Shown: positions 41,010-53,521 of the stretch, in pieces
How the letters are laid out: each line of letters opens with the position of its first letter
Numbering within the stretch: position 1 is the first letter of the stretch
Source of the DNA: Epiperipatus broadwayi
Taxonomy: Eukaryota; Onychophora; Udeonychophora; Euonychophora; Peripatidae
Length of the DNA stretch: 64,000 bases
Assembly: GCA_028023455.1 (NCBI GenBank)
Contig: JAQFVV010000570.1
Span: 188,001-252,000 of the forward strand
Direction of reading: 5' to 3'
Position numbers and translations under genes: made by a program
The notes under the pieces: model-generated
What the model was told of the DNA's origin: nothing
Database searches by the model: none
What the model saw: the letters and a program-made list of their open reading frames with translations, nothing else

Positions 41010-41975
41010 AAAACTGAAAGGTGGCTTAGACAGTGGTTTTATTGGCCAGGCATGCATAAGACTGTTCTGAGAATGATCAGCCAATCTGAACTTTGTCAAA
41101 AAACCAAGCCTGCTAATAGGAATTATGCAGGTCCAATGAGCTCCATAATTTCAAAAAAGCCACATGAGATGATTGCAATAGATTATTATGGACCACTGCC
41201 GACCTTTAGCAGAAAAAAATATTTGTTGGTGGTGTATGATCTATTCAGTAAATTTGTGGCTGCATATCCCATGACTCAAGCAAATACCTGAAACACCATA
41301 TGTCTCCTTGAAAAGGAATATTTTACAGTGATAGGAAAACCTCAAAGCATCCTCTCAGATCATGGCACACCATTTATCTCTGGAGAATGGAAAGCATGGG
41401 TTCAGAAGTCAGGGCTCCAACACATACTGACATCAATTAGGAATCTGCAATCGAACCCATGTGAGCGGGTGATGCGTGAGTTGGGTAGGTTGTTTAGGAC
41501 ATACATCCCAACTAATCACTGAGGATGGGTTAAAAAGATTCCAGAAATACTGAACTACATAAATTGGGCAGTTAATGAATCCACAGGGTTCTCTCCCATG
41601 TGGCTCCAATTTGGCAAACATGCCCCTAAATTAATCAAGGCCAAAATACCAGGACCAAAGAAAAAGCCAATAAATGTGGAGGAGGACCAAAAGCAGGCAT
41701 ATCATACACTTTTGAAAAGGAGTCAGGAAAGAAACAAACATACACTGGAGAGGCCTCATTGGTTTAAAGTTGGTGATCTAGTCATGGTGAAAACCCCACA
41801 TGTGAGCGAACCGGGAAAATTTATCTGTAAAAAATTTTGCAGTTTGTATGAGGGACCTTTCCCTATTGTTAAGTGTCAGGGGGATAATGCATTCTGGGTG
41901 AATACTGGGCAGGAGGTAAGGGGATCATACAATGCTCATTCCCTCAAGCCCCATGCCAGTATGAATGGTTCATGA
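41010..41975 (+). pseudogene. Gypsy integrase, three in-frame TGA interruptions
   Basis: Same frame as the preceding segment; stops at 41007-41009, 41289-41291 and 41520-41522 are all TGA, and the frame closes at TGA 41973-41975. The zinc-binding domain shows its histidines just upstream, but SELCQ stands where CxxCQ is usual, so one zinc ligand appears to be serine. Catalytic-core residues are visible: Asp in AIDYYGPLP, Asp in LSDHGTPF and Glu in NPCERVMRE. The C-terminal part has a GPY/F-like LYEGPFPI. It would insert cDNA into the genome. No chromodomain is evident after it. Confidence 0.88.
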
Positions 41976-42030
41976 TATTTAGGAGCCATTCAAATACATA
42001 GACTGTATTTGAAGGCTTCCGGGAGGGGGG
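41976..42030 (+). promoter_or_regulatory. Gypsy 3' hairpin and polypurine tract
   Basis: A perfect 10 bp inverted repeat (TTCAAATACA 41989-41998 / TGTATTTGAA 42004-42013, 5-base loop) is followed by the purine tract GGGAGGGGGG at 42021-42030, which abuts the 3' LTR and is the expected plus-strand primer site. Confidence 0.75.
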
Positions 42031-43750
42031 TATTGCAACAGGGCAGGTATAATCAAACCCTGTTGTGATAATTAGACAAATATGTATTCGTATATTTAAT
42101 GCATTATTAAAAAATATATATATCTTATTACTAACGTGTTATTAAAAATATATATTACTTTACTAACAAAATTAATATTTACAGTTTGATGCACAATCAA
42201 TGGTCATTTTGCATGGTTGTACAGAATTGATTTAGTTATTTTAATTAAAAAAGAACTCATAGAAGAGGTATGGGGGGTTATACACTTGCTCTGATTTTTT
42301 TCTCTCTTTTGCCAAACCCAGCTATACACATCACTATGTATATGTGTGAGGGTGTTTTTGAACCATTAAAAATGAAAATTCACAAAATAAAAAATATTTT
42401 GTTTGATAAACTTTTTAAATATATACATATTAAGTCAAAAGAACTATAGATTTCAAGATGGAAGACAGTGATTTTGCAGAACAATGGAAGTAATTATTGT
42501 AAAAATCTTGGAATGTCTAATTTTAATTAAAGATTAATTGGAAAGAATATAGGTGTAAAAAGCTTTTGTGGTACATTCCAACAAAGGCATATGGAATGTG
42601 AATGGAAATATAATTAAAAAAAGAGTGAAAAGAAAGATAAGTTTGATAATTAAAGAAAAATTAAATTAATTATTTAGTATAAGTTTGGAGGTAGAAGAAA
42701 GTGGACGGTCAACGTGATATACATTTTGATAAAATATGGTCAGGCTGGGGTAGAGGCTTCAACATGCGGAGGGTCCGAATCCTTTGCCCCCGAATGTATA
42801 GCAGCTGCCAATAATGGAGAAGGGATGTCAAGCCTGGAGAATTTGACTCAATAAGCAACAATATTGAATCGCCAGAAGAGAAAGAAAATAAATAAATAAA
42901 CAGACTTTAGCCATGGAACCCGAACTTCAAAGAAAAAAAAAACAAAGTTCGTTCACCGACAAAGGACCGGAGATTCCATTTTCACCAAGAGGATTCGATC
43001 AATTCCCCAGGGAAACCAGGTATTTTCTTTCTAATTACATCTATATATGTCACTTTTAGTAAGCTTACTCCACGAATTTGAGAAAACTGTTTATTTGACA
43101 CAACTGTGAACTTAAAATTTATTTTCTTTGCCCGGAGAGGTCAAACTATTTACTACGGAATTCATTAGTGTATAAATTAGTCCAATTAAATCTTCAGTGC
43201 AAAATACATATAATAGCATATTTGTGTGTGTGGGAGTTTTGGCAAAAAGAGAAAAGAGCAAACAAAAAAAAAACTGATATGAATCTTTGATTTAAAAGAG
43301 AAAAGAGACACTAATTTAACTTACGTAAATAATGTATTATTTTTTTTATAGATACATAAATATCATTGCTAATAAATGTATATAAAATGAATGATTTTTT
43401 TTTGTTTTGTGTTATGAGTTTTTTTTTTGTTAATAAGGAAAAAGGAGAGGGTTAGATCTACTGCCGGTAAATTTTACCACCAGCCCTGAGCAGAGCTAGT
43501 CCAGGGGCATTTCCATATTGGTATTCCAGTTCTCCCAGCATAATTCTTAAAGAAATATAGGATTGGCACTTGAGCTCATAAATTGATGCTCATAAATATG
43601 CTGGTGCAATAAAATGGAATAATTTAAGAACAAATATTCTTTTAAACCATTACGCATATACGTGCATCGTTATATATACATACACACAATCGTACAAGAC
43701 TACATATATGTGTAAAATATATATGGAAAATGGAAAATCCCGTTATAATA
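42031..43750 (+). repeat. 3' LTR of the Gypsy element
   Basis: Colinear copy of the 5' LTR. Most visible differences are CpG in one copy and TpG or CpA in the other (for example GTTGCGATAA / GTTGTGATAA and CATCGCTAT / CATCACTAT). The end merges with a TA repeat of the target site. Confidence 0.92.
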
Positions 43751-44942
43751 TATATATATGTAGAATCAGTATTTTAACTTAAGTTATAACTTAATTTGAG
43801 CCTTTTCAGTTAGCATAATTATAATGCTAATTGAAAAACTGGGTTGTGTTAGTTTGGCAGATAAAAGCTATCAGTTTTTAGGTGCAATTAATAAATTTTA
43901 TAAATATACATCTTGGTATCTTGTTTGTACATTGCAAGTGTGTCTTTCAAAGTACACATTTGTATGTTTACATTTTGCTGCATCTTTTAAAATGGGACCA
44001 TGGTGATCAGCTACACTATGTCCTAGTTTGGATATGGCTATCTTTATTAGAACTGGAACATGAGAGTCCAGACCATGTTTATAAAGCCAATCCAAGTTCC
44101 TAAACTTATCTGTTCATATATTAATTGTAGCAAACCATCCAATCTTAGGACACCAAGCATTTGATCCTGATGCACTTGAATAATTACTCACTCACACTGC
44201 AGACTATTAGTATTTTATTTAGTGTCATGTGTGTGTGTGAATCTAAAAGTAACCAGTTCTTTTCCTTTTTATGTGAATCTAAAAGTAATCAGTTCTTTTC
44301 CTCATTAATTAACTATTAAGTATTAGACGGAAACTCAAAACTTGGATACCAAGTTGAATCTGCATTATTATGAACTTATTTATTCACTCACATTGTTGAT
44401 TATAGACATGATCTATTAACTGCACATACACCTATTTTAATGCATTAGGAGGAGACCATTAGATTGATGTCTCATTTACTATGTAAATGCCTAGATACAT
44501 GGATCACACATACTTAACACTATATAATACTTATCTTTTTTTTTTACTTCATTTTATGTCATTGTTTAATAAACCTGTTTAAAATATTTCTTGCTCATAC
44601 TCCTATTTCAATCCAATTCATATTATCTTACTCCAATTACTTAATGATTTTATATGTCGAATATAACTAGCATGTTAAGTAGTTTATTTTAAATCTTCTG
44701 GTAAATTGCTAATTTCCCTTGAGTCTCACATTTCTCCCTTTTCAGAGCCAGCTCACAGAAGAAATTGAGACACATGTGTAACCTCAGAAACGTTATTCAT
44801 AAGGTATTAAATCACAAAGTACTAGCAAATGAGTTGAAGTTTGGTTGGATATGAGATCTCACCACTTTATTTCCATCAGTTTTGGTGTACTTTGCCTGGA
44901 CTCTGGATCTTGTTATGTGAATGTATGAATATGACTATTACA
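43751..44942 (+). repeat. Direct repeat copy A, right part
   Basis: Resumes the match to copy B immediately after the LTR element: AGAATCAGTATTTTAACTTA.. versus AGATTCAGAATTTTAACTTA.., on to the shared block ACTTTGCCTGGA.TCTGGAT. It contains a local ~36 bp tandem duplication (about 44228-44301, GTGAATCTAAAAGTAA unit) absent from copy B. No gene was found. Confidence 0.85.
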
Positions 44943-45120
44943 TAGATTTTTTCTCAGATTATGGTGTGCCATGTGGGTCTGAAGTGTTTTTCACATGACT
45001 CTGAGCAAAGTGTTTTCCCCAAGGGTAATGTATTGTGGTGCAATATGTGTTATATGTATAAAAAAAATTTTCTTCGATTATGGTTGCCCATTCATGGAGC
45101 TTCAATTAATTATTTCCTAT
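44943..45120. other. AT-rich non-coding DNA
   Basis: Short spacer after duplication copy A. Nothing is recognised. Confidence 0.5.
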
Positions 45121-45425
45121 ACTAACACAACTCTATATTATATATATTGTAACTAATTTAATTAATTCAACATTCATTGTAACTAAAATATTTAAACAAG
45201 TTGTCCTTAAAATCATTGTAACTAAAATAATTAAATGCCATTGTAACTAAAATACATTATAACCCAAATATTAATTATGAATCAAAAGGCGTTGTAACTT
45301 AAATTAATTTCTACTTAAGATTTTTAATACATTGTAGCCAAAATATTAATTCTCAATCAAAAAGTCATTGTAACTTAAATTAATTTCTACTTAAGATTTT
45401 TAATACATTGTAGCTAACATATCAT
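45121..45425. repeat. Degenerate CATTGTAACTAAAAT repeats with a 76 bp tandem pair
   Basis: ATTGTAACTAAAAT-like units recur at irregular spacing from about 45170. From about 45260 to 45425 a 76 bp unit (containing TTGTAACTTAAATTAATTTC) occurs twice, offset 45291 to 45367. It looks like an evolving minisatellite. Confidence 0.8.
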
Positions 45426-48400
45426 ATCCACTCAACATCATCATAATATATATAATGTCTGTGTTTTGAGAGAGAAAAATGATGATTAGATAGATATAAA
45501 TTAACTCCCAGATGAAAAAATAATATAATAATGATTAAAAACTAGTCATTTCAATTATCTGGTATCTTGCCTATTTCAAACCCTAGTTAGGCAGCCATTT
45601 GGTTCCTCAATAAACAAGTAGGAACACATTGTAACTTAAATGACCAATTAAGACATTATAACTCCTGAAATAATATCAAGTGGGAGAGTAAATTGGTAAC
45701 CCAATAAAAATATTTCCCCAATAAATCTAGCAGTAATTTTTACCCACTTTTATCTCTTGGTTTTATATTAAGTAAATATCTAAGTAAATCATAAGTGAAT
45801 ATGGTCTAGCAGGGCACCACTAGGTTATCTGAACCTAGACACAGTTATATTCTATAACTTTTTCAAATGTAGCAGGTTTGAACCCCTTTGGTACCTTATT
45901 TCTAACAAAATATAGAATTTTGGATTTTAAACCCAAATCACCATATGCACTAACATTAGGGTAAACACAAAACATTCTTAAGCTACAGTGGTGCATATAA
46001 AATTTCATCAGACAGAAATTATCTTTTAGATTTTAATATGATAAAAGCATTTTAATACTTTCATAAGTTTTACTAGCTCATATTACACTATTAATTTAGG
46101 GTGGCAATTCACTCATCCTTGAATGATGTAGATTATGGAATGGTGGTTATTATAATGACTCACAAATGACAACCCAATACCATGAGATCATTATTTATTT
46201 ATGGCCTTTAAACATTTATCTAGTTCATTAATTGAAAAACATGATGACGACGATGATGATGATGCTGATACTTCCATCCACAGCTTTAGAACTAAGCCTA
46301 ACATAAAATTTAGTTTTTAGATAATTCATAACTATTTAGCTAATTTTAGTATATCTAATTAGAACTTAAACAATTAACATTCACCAGTGATTATGAATGA
46401 TCACAACTAATAAAGAATACTCTTAATGAAAATATACACCTTGTTTAGTAAAACAAATTAACATTTATCATAGTATAATGTATATCAATTTGGATAACAA
46501 ATTGCTAAAAAAATTTATTTACAAGAAAAATATTTCATAAAAATAAAAATAAACACTCTTTGTGCACACATACTTTTAGATCTTTATACATCTAAACTTA
46601 ACATATAAAGTAGAATGATTAATTAGGAAAAGTGTTAGTTAAATTGAAAAGAAAAAGATTTCCAGGAACAAGTTTTGAATTACTTATCTCCCCCTTTAAG
46701 CTATTAAGATTGCTACTCATTGACTCAAAAACAAAACATAATCTAATATCATTAATGCTATATGTCTATTATTCTCACATTCATATGCAAGTATATACAT
46801 GTGACAAGTATTATTATATTACCATGTATGTGTGTGTTGATTCCCATTAGGAATAAAATAGTATTTAAAAGCAAATAATAATACAAAAAATTTTTTTTAC
46901 ATATTAACATTTCATAAATTTAGATTAATATATCATAATACACTATAGAAAACAAAATTCATCAATAAGCGGATATAATAATTTTAGCATACATAGAATC
47001 ATTAATCAAGCTTATAGCTATTATTACTGAAGAAATTTTTGGTTTAACTCGATTTTGATTCTTAAAGTTCAGACATAAGAAAAGATAAAACTTTATTGCT
47101 AAAATTTTACTAATAGTCCCTGATATCATAAAAAATATATATAATGAAAATTTATATTACCAGTCCCTTTTATTTTGTTGAGCTTCCAAGAGTTCAAACT
47201 CAGCTTGTTAAATGTCTATACATTTTGCAGCAAACACATATCAATTTGTGCCATGGGTATATGACCAATTTCTGTGGTTCACTGGAACAGTCTTTCTTTG
47301 CTTGACATGAGTCTTGTAATTCTTTTATGGTAATGATGATGATGAAGTTATTTGCTTCAGTAGGAACCATTTGACACTGAAACTGTTTTTTCCCTGTTCA
47401 GTATAATTCTTCTAATAGGTGGAGGATATCTGTTCTCATATTTATAATTTTTCCAGAGTTTAAACTCAGTCACTGGGACAACTGAACTAGCATGGTGCTC
47501 AGTAGATTATTTATTTTTATTCAGCTTTCAAATGCAGGTGAATGTTTTCTTCTATTTAAAACATGAATGAGCAGTCAGTCATTTTAATCTTATTTCTCCC
47601 AAATCAATCATAAGGTGTAGAATACTTTTAATTCAGACAATTTTTTTTATATTATATGATGGTTTGGCTGATGGCTGGTAGCCAGATAAAATATATATAG
47701 ATTTTAACCTGCCATTTAGCTATATTATATAAATCTTCAAAAAAATAATTTATATAAAAAATAATTTCAAATTGATATCTTGCAGAATTTAAAGCTTGTC
47801 TTCCCTCCAGTTTCAATATTTTAAAATCTAATCCAATTGACTTTTCAGACCCTTTTTTATTTTTAGTCAACACATCTAATTAGACTGATTATGTTTTTTT
47901 TTCTTTAACTGCTGGTAAAAAAATAATAAATTCACAATAACATGATTTCTGGACAAATTATTCTATTTTGAAGAAACATTATCTTAATGGGTTTTTTCCT
48001 CACCCTGATGACAAATTTCGCACTACTATAAAATTTTATTTCTTCTGTTTGATCTCTCTAATGTGAAAATTTTCAGCTGGATCTCTCACCTTCTGAGTTT
48101 TAAGAAATACAGATATAAACAAGAAGTCTTTACAGCAACAAAACCTTTGAGTAAAAAAAATAATTTAACAGAATTGTCTCTTCTTTTTTCCCCAATATGT
48201 GTAACTGTATATTTATTTATGCAATATAACCACACACACTCTGTCATTCAAATCATTTATAAAAACTGGCCTATTAAAATAATCTGAATGCTTCTTAGAA
48301 ATTATACTTTTAATACTTAAAATTAAATCCTTAAAATTTTTAAACCCAAATTATAACCATGGAAAACAAAATAGAAATAGAGAAAAAAAAAACAGCAGAA

Positions 48401-48760
48401 TTTAACAAGTGTAGATTAATTTTGAAGAAAGTTAATATTTGAAATATTAAAATGACAAACTAAATAGCTTGTCCACAGACAATTGCCTATATGTTATAAT
48501 CTTACTTTTTAAAAGGGACTATTGAATAATTAAAAGGTGTGTACTACTCTTTTTGAGTTTTGTTGACATACAAACAAATAAAGAACATAACTGTTTCCCC
48601 CACTCTCTTTCTGTCTCAGGCTTTTGGAACTTGATCCTGTAGGGTTTAAACTTGGGTGCCCTACAGCTTCCTTTCCCATATAAAATGTGATGATGATTTT
48701 TGTTCCATATTTCCTTTCATACACATGACTACAAATTTAGCCACTGACTAAATTAAAATG
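45426..48760. other. AT-rich non-coding DNA
   Basis: No supportable gene. It has a short GAT/GAC repeat near 46245-46265 and several GTTYAAACTC motifs (47190, 47457, 48645) that resemble inverted B-boxes but lack supporting structure. Confidence 0.45.
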
Positions 48761-51137
48761 GGATGACAATCTCTAATCCAGTTTTACATGCCTAATGGTC
48801 TATCATCATCACCATAGAGATGGGAAATTCTCCAGCCAATGAATTGCCACAAGAAGATCATAGTTAAACCATGTGACTTATCTAGAAAAGAGTGCCACTA
48901 TGATCACCATCTGATGTGCCTGCATTACAAGCTACAACCAAGAAGATTGGTAATATTCTTTTCAAAGACTGCAGAACTCTATAAATTAATCTTTAAATCT
49001 GTAATTTTAATATTAAGCTAGCTTATTTAATATGATGAACATTCAATCTTACTTCTTAAAACTCTATTAAATTAAATCATTTATAAAGTAAAACTATAAT
49101 ATTTAAACAGCATTAAACTGTTGCACATGCACTTTGGATTTTAAATATAAAATGAATGAATACTAAACTTCAACCACATGATAAAGTCTTTGGAAAAGAT
49201 AGAATGGCAAAGACTTTATCATGTGGTTGAAGTGTTAGTATTCATTCATTTTATATTTAAAATCCAAAGTGCATGTGCAACAATTTAATGCTGTTTAAAT
49301 ATTATTGTTTATAAAAAACATCGTGCTATATAAAATAATTGACTTATTTAAAGTAAAACTATGTAAAACTTGTCTGAAGTCATCTTTATAATGTAAAATA
49401 ATTTATTCCTCTAATCTATAAATAACTGCAGTTATGACTTAAATTTCTTAAAACTGTGGTTATGCCTATATGTATTTTAATTATTTTATCTAAATTTATT
49501 ATATATGTTATAATATGACAATCTTTTGAACTAGTGAATACTAATTGTTAATGACTTTCAATGGAAATAATTAAAATCTTCATTTTAAATATTTTAAGAG
49601 TGCTACTTCACATATTGAATCACTGTTTTGACATACTATATTGATAGATAATAATCGATAGCTACATGCGCATTATTATCATGATTTTAATTATGTTATA
49701 ACTGCATTATATTCATGAGGGTTTGCTTAGTCAGTTATTATAACTTATGACTTTTTGAGATCTGTTAGTTAGAAGTGATGTACTAGCTAGAGATAATATT
49801 AAAGTATATTTGTTTACATTTGTTAATGTCTCTCAAATATATATTTTCTTCTTAATTATGATTATATATATGCAGATTCAGAATTTTAACTTAGGTTATA
49901 ATTTAATTTAAGCTCTTTTAGTTAGCATAATTATAATGCTAGTTAAAGAACTGGGTTGTTTTAGTTTGGCAGATAGGAGCTATCTTTTTTTAGGCACACT
50001 TAATAAATTATAAGTATACATATTGGTATTACATATTGGTATCTTGCTTGTGCATTGAGAGTGTGTCTTTATGAAGAACACATTTGTATGTTTATATTTT
50101 GCTGTACCTTTTAAAATGGGTCACAGTGACCAGCCACCCCATATCTTAGTTTGGATATGGAAAACTGGAATATGAGGGTCTAGACCATGTCTATAAAGCT
50201 GATCCAAGTTCCTGAACTTATCTGTTCATATATTAATTGTAGCAAACCATCCAATCTTAGGGCACCAATCATTTGATGCTGAAGCACTTGAATAATTACT
50301 CACTCACACTGCAGACTTATTTCTTAGTATTCTATTTAATGCCATAGTGTATATATGTGAATCTAAAAGGAACCGGGGGGTTCCTCCTTATTAATTAACT
50401 ATTCCGCATTGGACTGAAACTCAAATCTTGGTTACTAAGTTGAATTTGCATTATTATGAGCTTATTTATTCGCTCACACTGTTAATGTATATAGTAGCCA
50501 TCTTAGCACTGTATGTAGTCATCATCTCGGCTAAGTTATTATTCTGCAATATGAGCAAACCGATGCAAAATCTGATTGACATGCTAAATGATTATGAGCA
50601 TGATTTATTAACCATACATACATCTATTTTGATGTGTTAGAAGGAGATCATAATAGTCCCATCCACTATGTAAACACTTGCATGCGTGGATCACACATAC
50701 TTAACACTATATAATCCTTGTCATTTTTTTTACTTCATTTTATATTATTGTTTTAATAAACCTGTTTAAAATATAAAGTTGTTTTACATCTTTCTTGCTC
50801 ATACTCCTATTACAATCCAATTCATATCTTATTCCAATTCCTTAATGGTTTTATATATATATAATATGCATGGTTTAGCTAAGTAACTAGCATGGTAAGT
50901 AGTTTATTTTAAATCTTCTGTTAAATTGCTAATTTCCCTTAAGTCTCATGTTTTTCCCTGTTGAGAGCCATGTGTAACAACAGAAATGTCTTTATAAGAT
51001 GTTAAATCATGAATTACTAGCAATGAGTTGAAGTTTGGTTGGATTCGAGATCTCACCATTTCATTTCAGTCAGCTTTGGTATACTTTGCCTGGATTCTGG
51101 ATTTTGTTATGTGAGTGTGCAAATCTGACCGTTACAA
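48761..51137 (+). repeat. Direct repeat copy B (intact site for the LTR element)
   Basis: Full-length partner of copy A, colinear over ~2.1 kb. At about 49866 it keeps GATTATATATATGCAGATTCAG, the uninterrupted equivalent of the Gypsy insertion site. It carries its own 252 bp insertion at 49098-49349 that copy A lacks. An open frame at 50428-50640 has no recognisable domain and no open counterpart in copy A. Confidence 0.88.
49098..49349. mobile_element. 252 bp hairpin-bearing insertion with 13 bp target duplication
   Basis: The first ~206 bp (49098-49303) is an almost perfect palindrome: two arms of about 95 bp (AATATTTAAACAGCATTAAA..CATGATAAAGTCTTTG) differing by one substitution and one 1-base indel, around a ~15 bp loop. 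It is followed by ~46 bp of unpaired sequence. The whole is bracketed by the direct repeat AAAGTAAAACTAT (49085-49097 and 49350-49362). Copy A (about 34940) has this 13-mer once and nothing inserted. This is therefore a genuine insertion. A 13 bp duplication is long for cut-and-paste MITEs and more typical of LINE-mediated retroposition, but the palindrome is unlike a SINE. Confidence 0.85.
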
Positions 51138-53521
51138 TATATTTAAATAGCCTCTTGTATATATTTTCATTGTTTATTATAAATAATGAAATCAGATTTT
51201 AATTTTGTATTTTTTCCTAATATAACTCACATGAGACTAAAAAAAATGAGCTGCCTGATATATTGAAACTAATTTTATGTTAGACGTTGATTACAATAAT
51301 GCAATAAAAGATTTTGTAGGGGCAGGGAATAGGCACAAATTATAATTTTGCATATATTTTTGTATTATAAATAAATGTATAATTTATATACTCACTAATA
51401 TTTTTTCTAAATAATTATTTTCTATTCACTATTATTACTTTATATATTTTCTGTCTAGAATATACTTAAAACAAATCCAATTCTAAATTTTAATGCGTTT
51501 TTAACTGTGTAGTATAGTCCAATGTTATAGTTTTGTATTTAATATATAGTGAACTCTTGATTCGAGTTTTTCAAAGGACTAGAGAAAATAAATAATAGCT
51601 AAATAAAACAATAGAAAGTAATCTATTTAAAATTAAAGATAAGAAGCAATTTAATATTTATTCATTGAAAGTGTAATTTAGATGTTGTTTTAAATACCCT
51701 CATATATTATAATTCAAAGCATTCCACAATTATTAATTATAATATGTGTATTAATATAAAGTAGTGTATATATGACTTAGTAAAATAATTACCTATGTTT
51801 AAAAAAAATTATAAGTTAATTACATGAAATCGCTAGATTTTTTTAAAAACAATTATATCCAATCATTAATTTATAAAAATGAAAGCAAATAAATTGACAT
51901 TTATTTGTTTATGACAAATTGTACTACTTCATTGATAGAATGTTGTAAATAAAACAAAAACCTCTGTCTAAGATTTTAAATAAAAAATTATTATAATAAA
52001 AAAAAATCTTTTTAGTTTAATAAAAAACGATAAAATATTGGGAAGAGAAATTAAACCCCTTTGAAAGTAAAAAAAAAAAGTGATTGTTTCTCATAATTTT
52101 TAAAATTATTCCGACTAACCTAACTTGTAGGGGGTTCTCTAATATATGAACAGAATTAAAGCCTGTTAATTAAATAATATTAAAAATCAATGATGGGAAA
52201 ACTTAAATTTTATTTATCTTCTGATTACGTTTTTTAAGTAAAAGTTTCTATGAAAATTATTAAAAATAAAAATACTAGTTATTTAAAAAAAAAATTTCTA
52301 TTTATTTAATTACTGTCAAAACTGCCAGATTATATCACAAGCAAAATTTATCTAATCTCAAGCAGAGATTGTAAAAGAGCTAGTTTCTCTGTCAAAATTG
52401 ATTCTAAGATTTTTTATAATCAAACTAATATTGCCTTCTGGGGTAAAATGGGTTTTATGTGATTTCTTTTTCTCTGTATTCTACATCATAATGCTAAAAT
52501 CCTGAAAGATATTAACTATGAAATGAGAAACAAAAAAAAACTTTCTGATATCTTGGGACTATATCTTTTTTGGACTATAAGCCACATTTTTTTTCTGCTG
52601 CATTTATTTAACTGTTATCTACAATTTAAACTTAATTTCCAAATTGCTTCTAAAATTTTATAATAAACTTTTAAAATCAAGCAAACTTTACTTAACCAAT
52701 AATTTTTGTTCAAAATAAAATAATTAAACAAAAAAAAAACAACATATGGCTTTATTACTTGGGAGTACATAAGAAGTTTGAGCACCAGACCTGTGGGCAT
52801 ATGTAAATTTTAAATTATAATAATGATATATATATATATATTAAACAGAACTACTTTTGATTATGTGTAATTATTATCAATTGAAATAACATAAACAAAA
52901 ACCATATGATTTTCCAAGAACTATCTCTATCAATATTAACTGATTGCCTATTTATACTACAATCTTTAAATTGGTTTATAAAAATTGCTTCTTTAATTTT
53001 TCTTTTTATAAGATGTCTTTCTTCATTTAATATTTTTGTATGATCTGGGCTAAAGATAAATCTAAAATTGCAATATTTTTTTTTTATGATTAAAGAGAAG
53101 GAAAGCAGTATTCTTAGCATTTTTTGCATGATTGTATAATAGTTGGGATTCTTTTAATATTTTTTCCAAAATACATCTCAATTCCCCAATGTATGGCTTT
53201 TTGCATCCACATATAATATTACTTTTTTTGCATTTTAAGTATAGTATTTTTAGAATTATTAATAAATAGGCTTACATTTGAAGGAATATAAAATAAAATA
53301 TTGGATTTATCACAATACTTTTTTAATAAATGTGGATTGAACATTATTTAAAAATGACATAGATAATAATTTTTATTATTTTTACTTAAGTTAATTTTAT
53401 AAAGTTTATTAATCATGATTACAGTTTTCTTTTTTAAAAAAAAACAACAACCCATTTTTGATAGTTTATAACAGTCTTTAAACAGGTCACTGTTTATTAA
53501 AATGTATAAATATCTTTACAT
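51138..53521. other. AT-rich non-coding DNA, nothing recognised
   Basis: Low-complexity sequence; open frames are short and Lys/Ile/Phe-rich. No RNA genes are recognised. Confidence 0.5.

Larger units (their letters stand above)
35482..43750 (+). mobile_element. Ty3/Gypsy LTR retrotransposon, degenerate
   Basis: 8.27 kb element with direct LTRs of about 1.72 kb (35482-37199; 42031-43750), gag-like and pol frames in between, and a purine tract GGGAGGGGGG just before the 3' LTR. The order protease, reverse transcriptase, RNase H, integrase is that of Ty3/Gypsy (Metaviridae-type) elements. No envelope-like frame lies between integrase and the 3' LTR. Copy B of the flanking duplication (near 49866) keeps the uninterrupted site, so the insertion point in a TA repeat is certain to within a few bases. 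The TA repeat hides the exact target-site duplication and LTR termini. Pol is broken by two frameshifts and four stops. Confidence 0.95.

Noticed and set aside
41976-42030. Envelope-like frame after integrase
   Set aside because: Only 55 bp separate the integrase stop from the 3' LTR.
45121-45425. Regular repeats as a CRISPR array
   Set aside because: Units are degenerate with irregular spacing, no distinct spacers, and the DNA is evidently eukaryotic.
47160-48660. Three GTTYAAACTC motifs as inverted SINE B-boxes
   Set aside because: Flanking sequences do not match each other or the SINE family.
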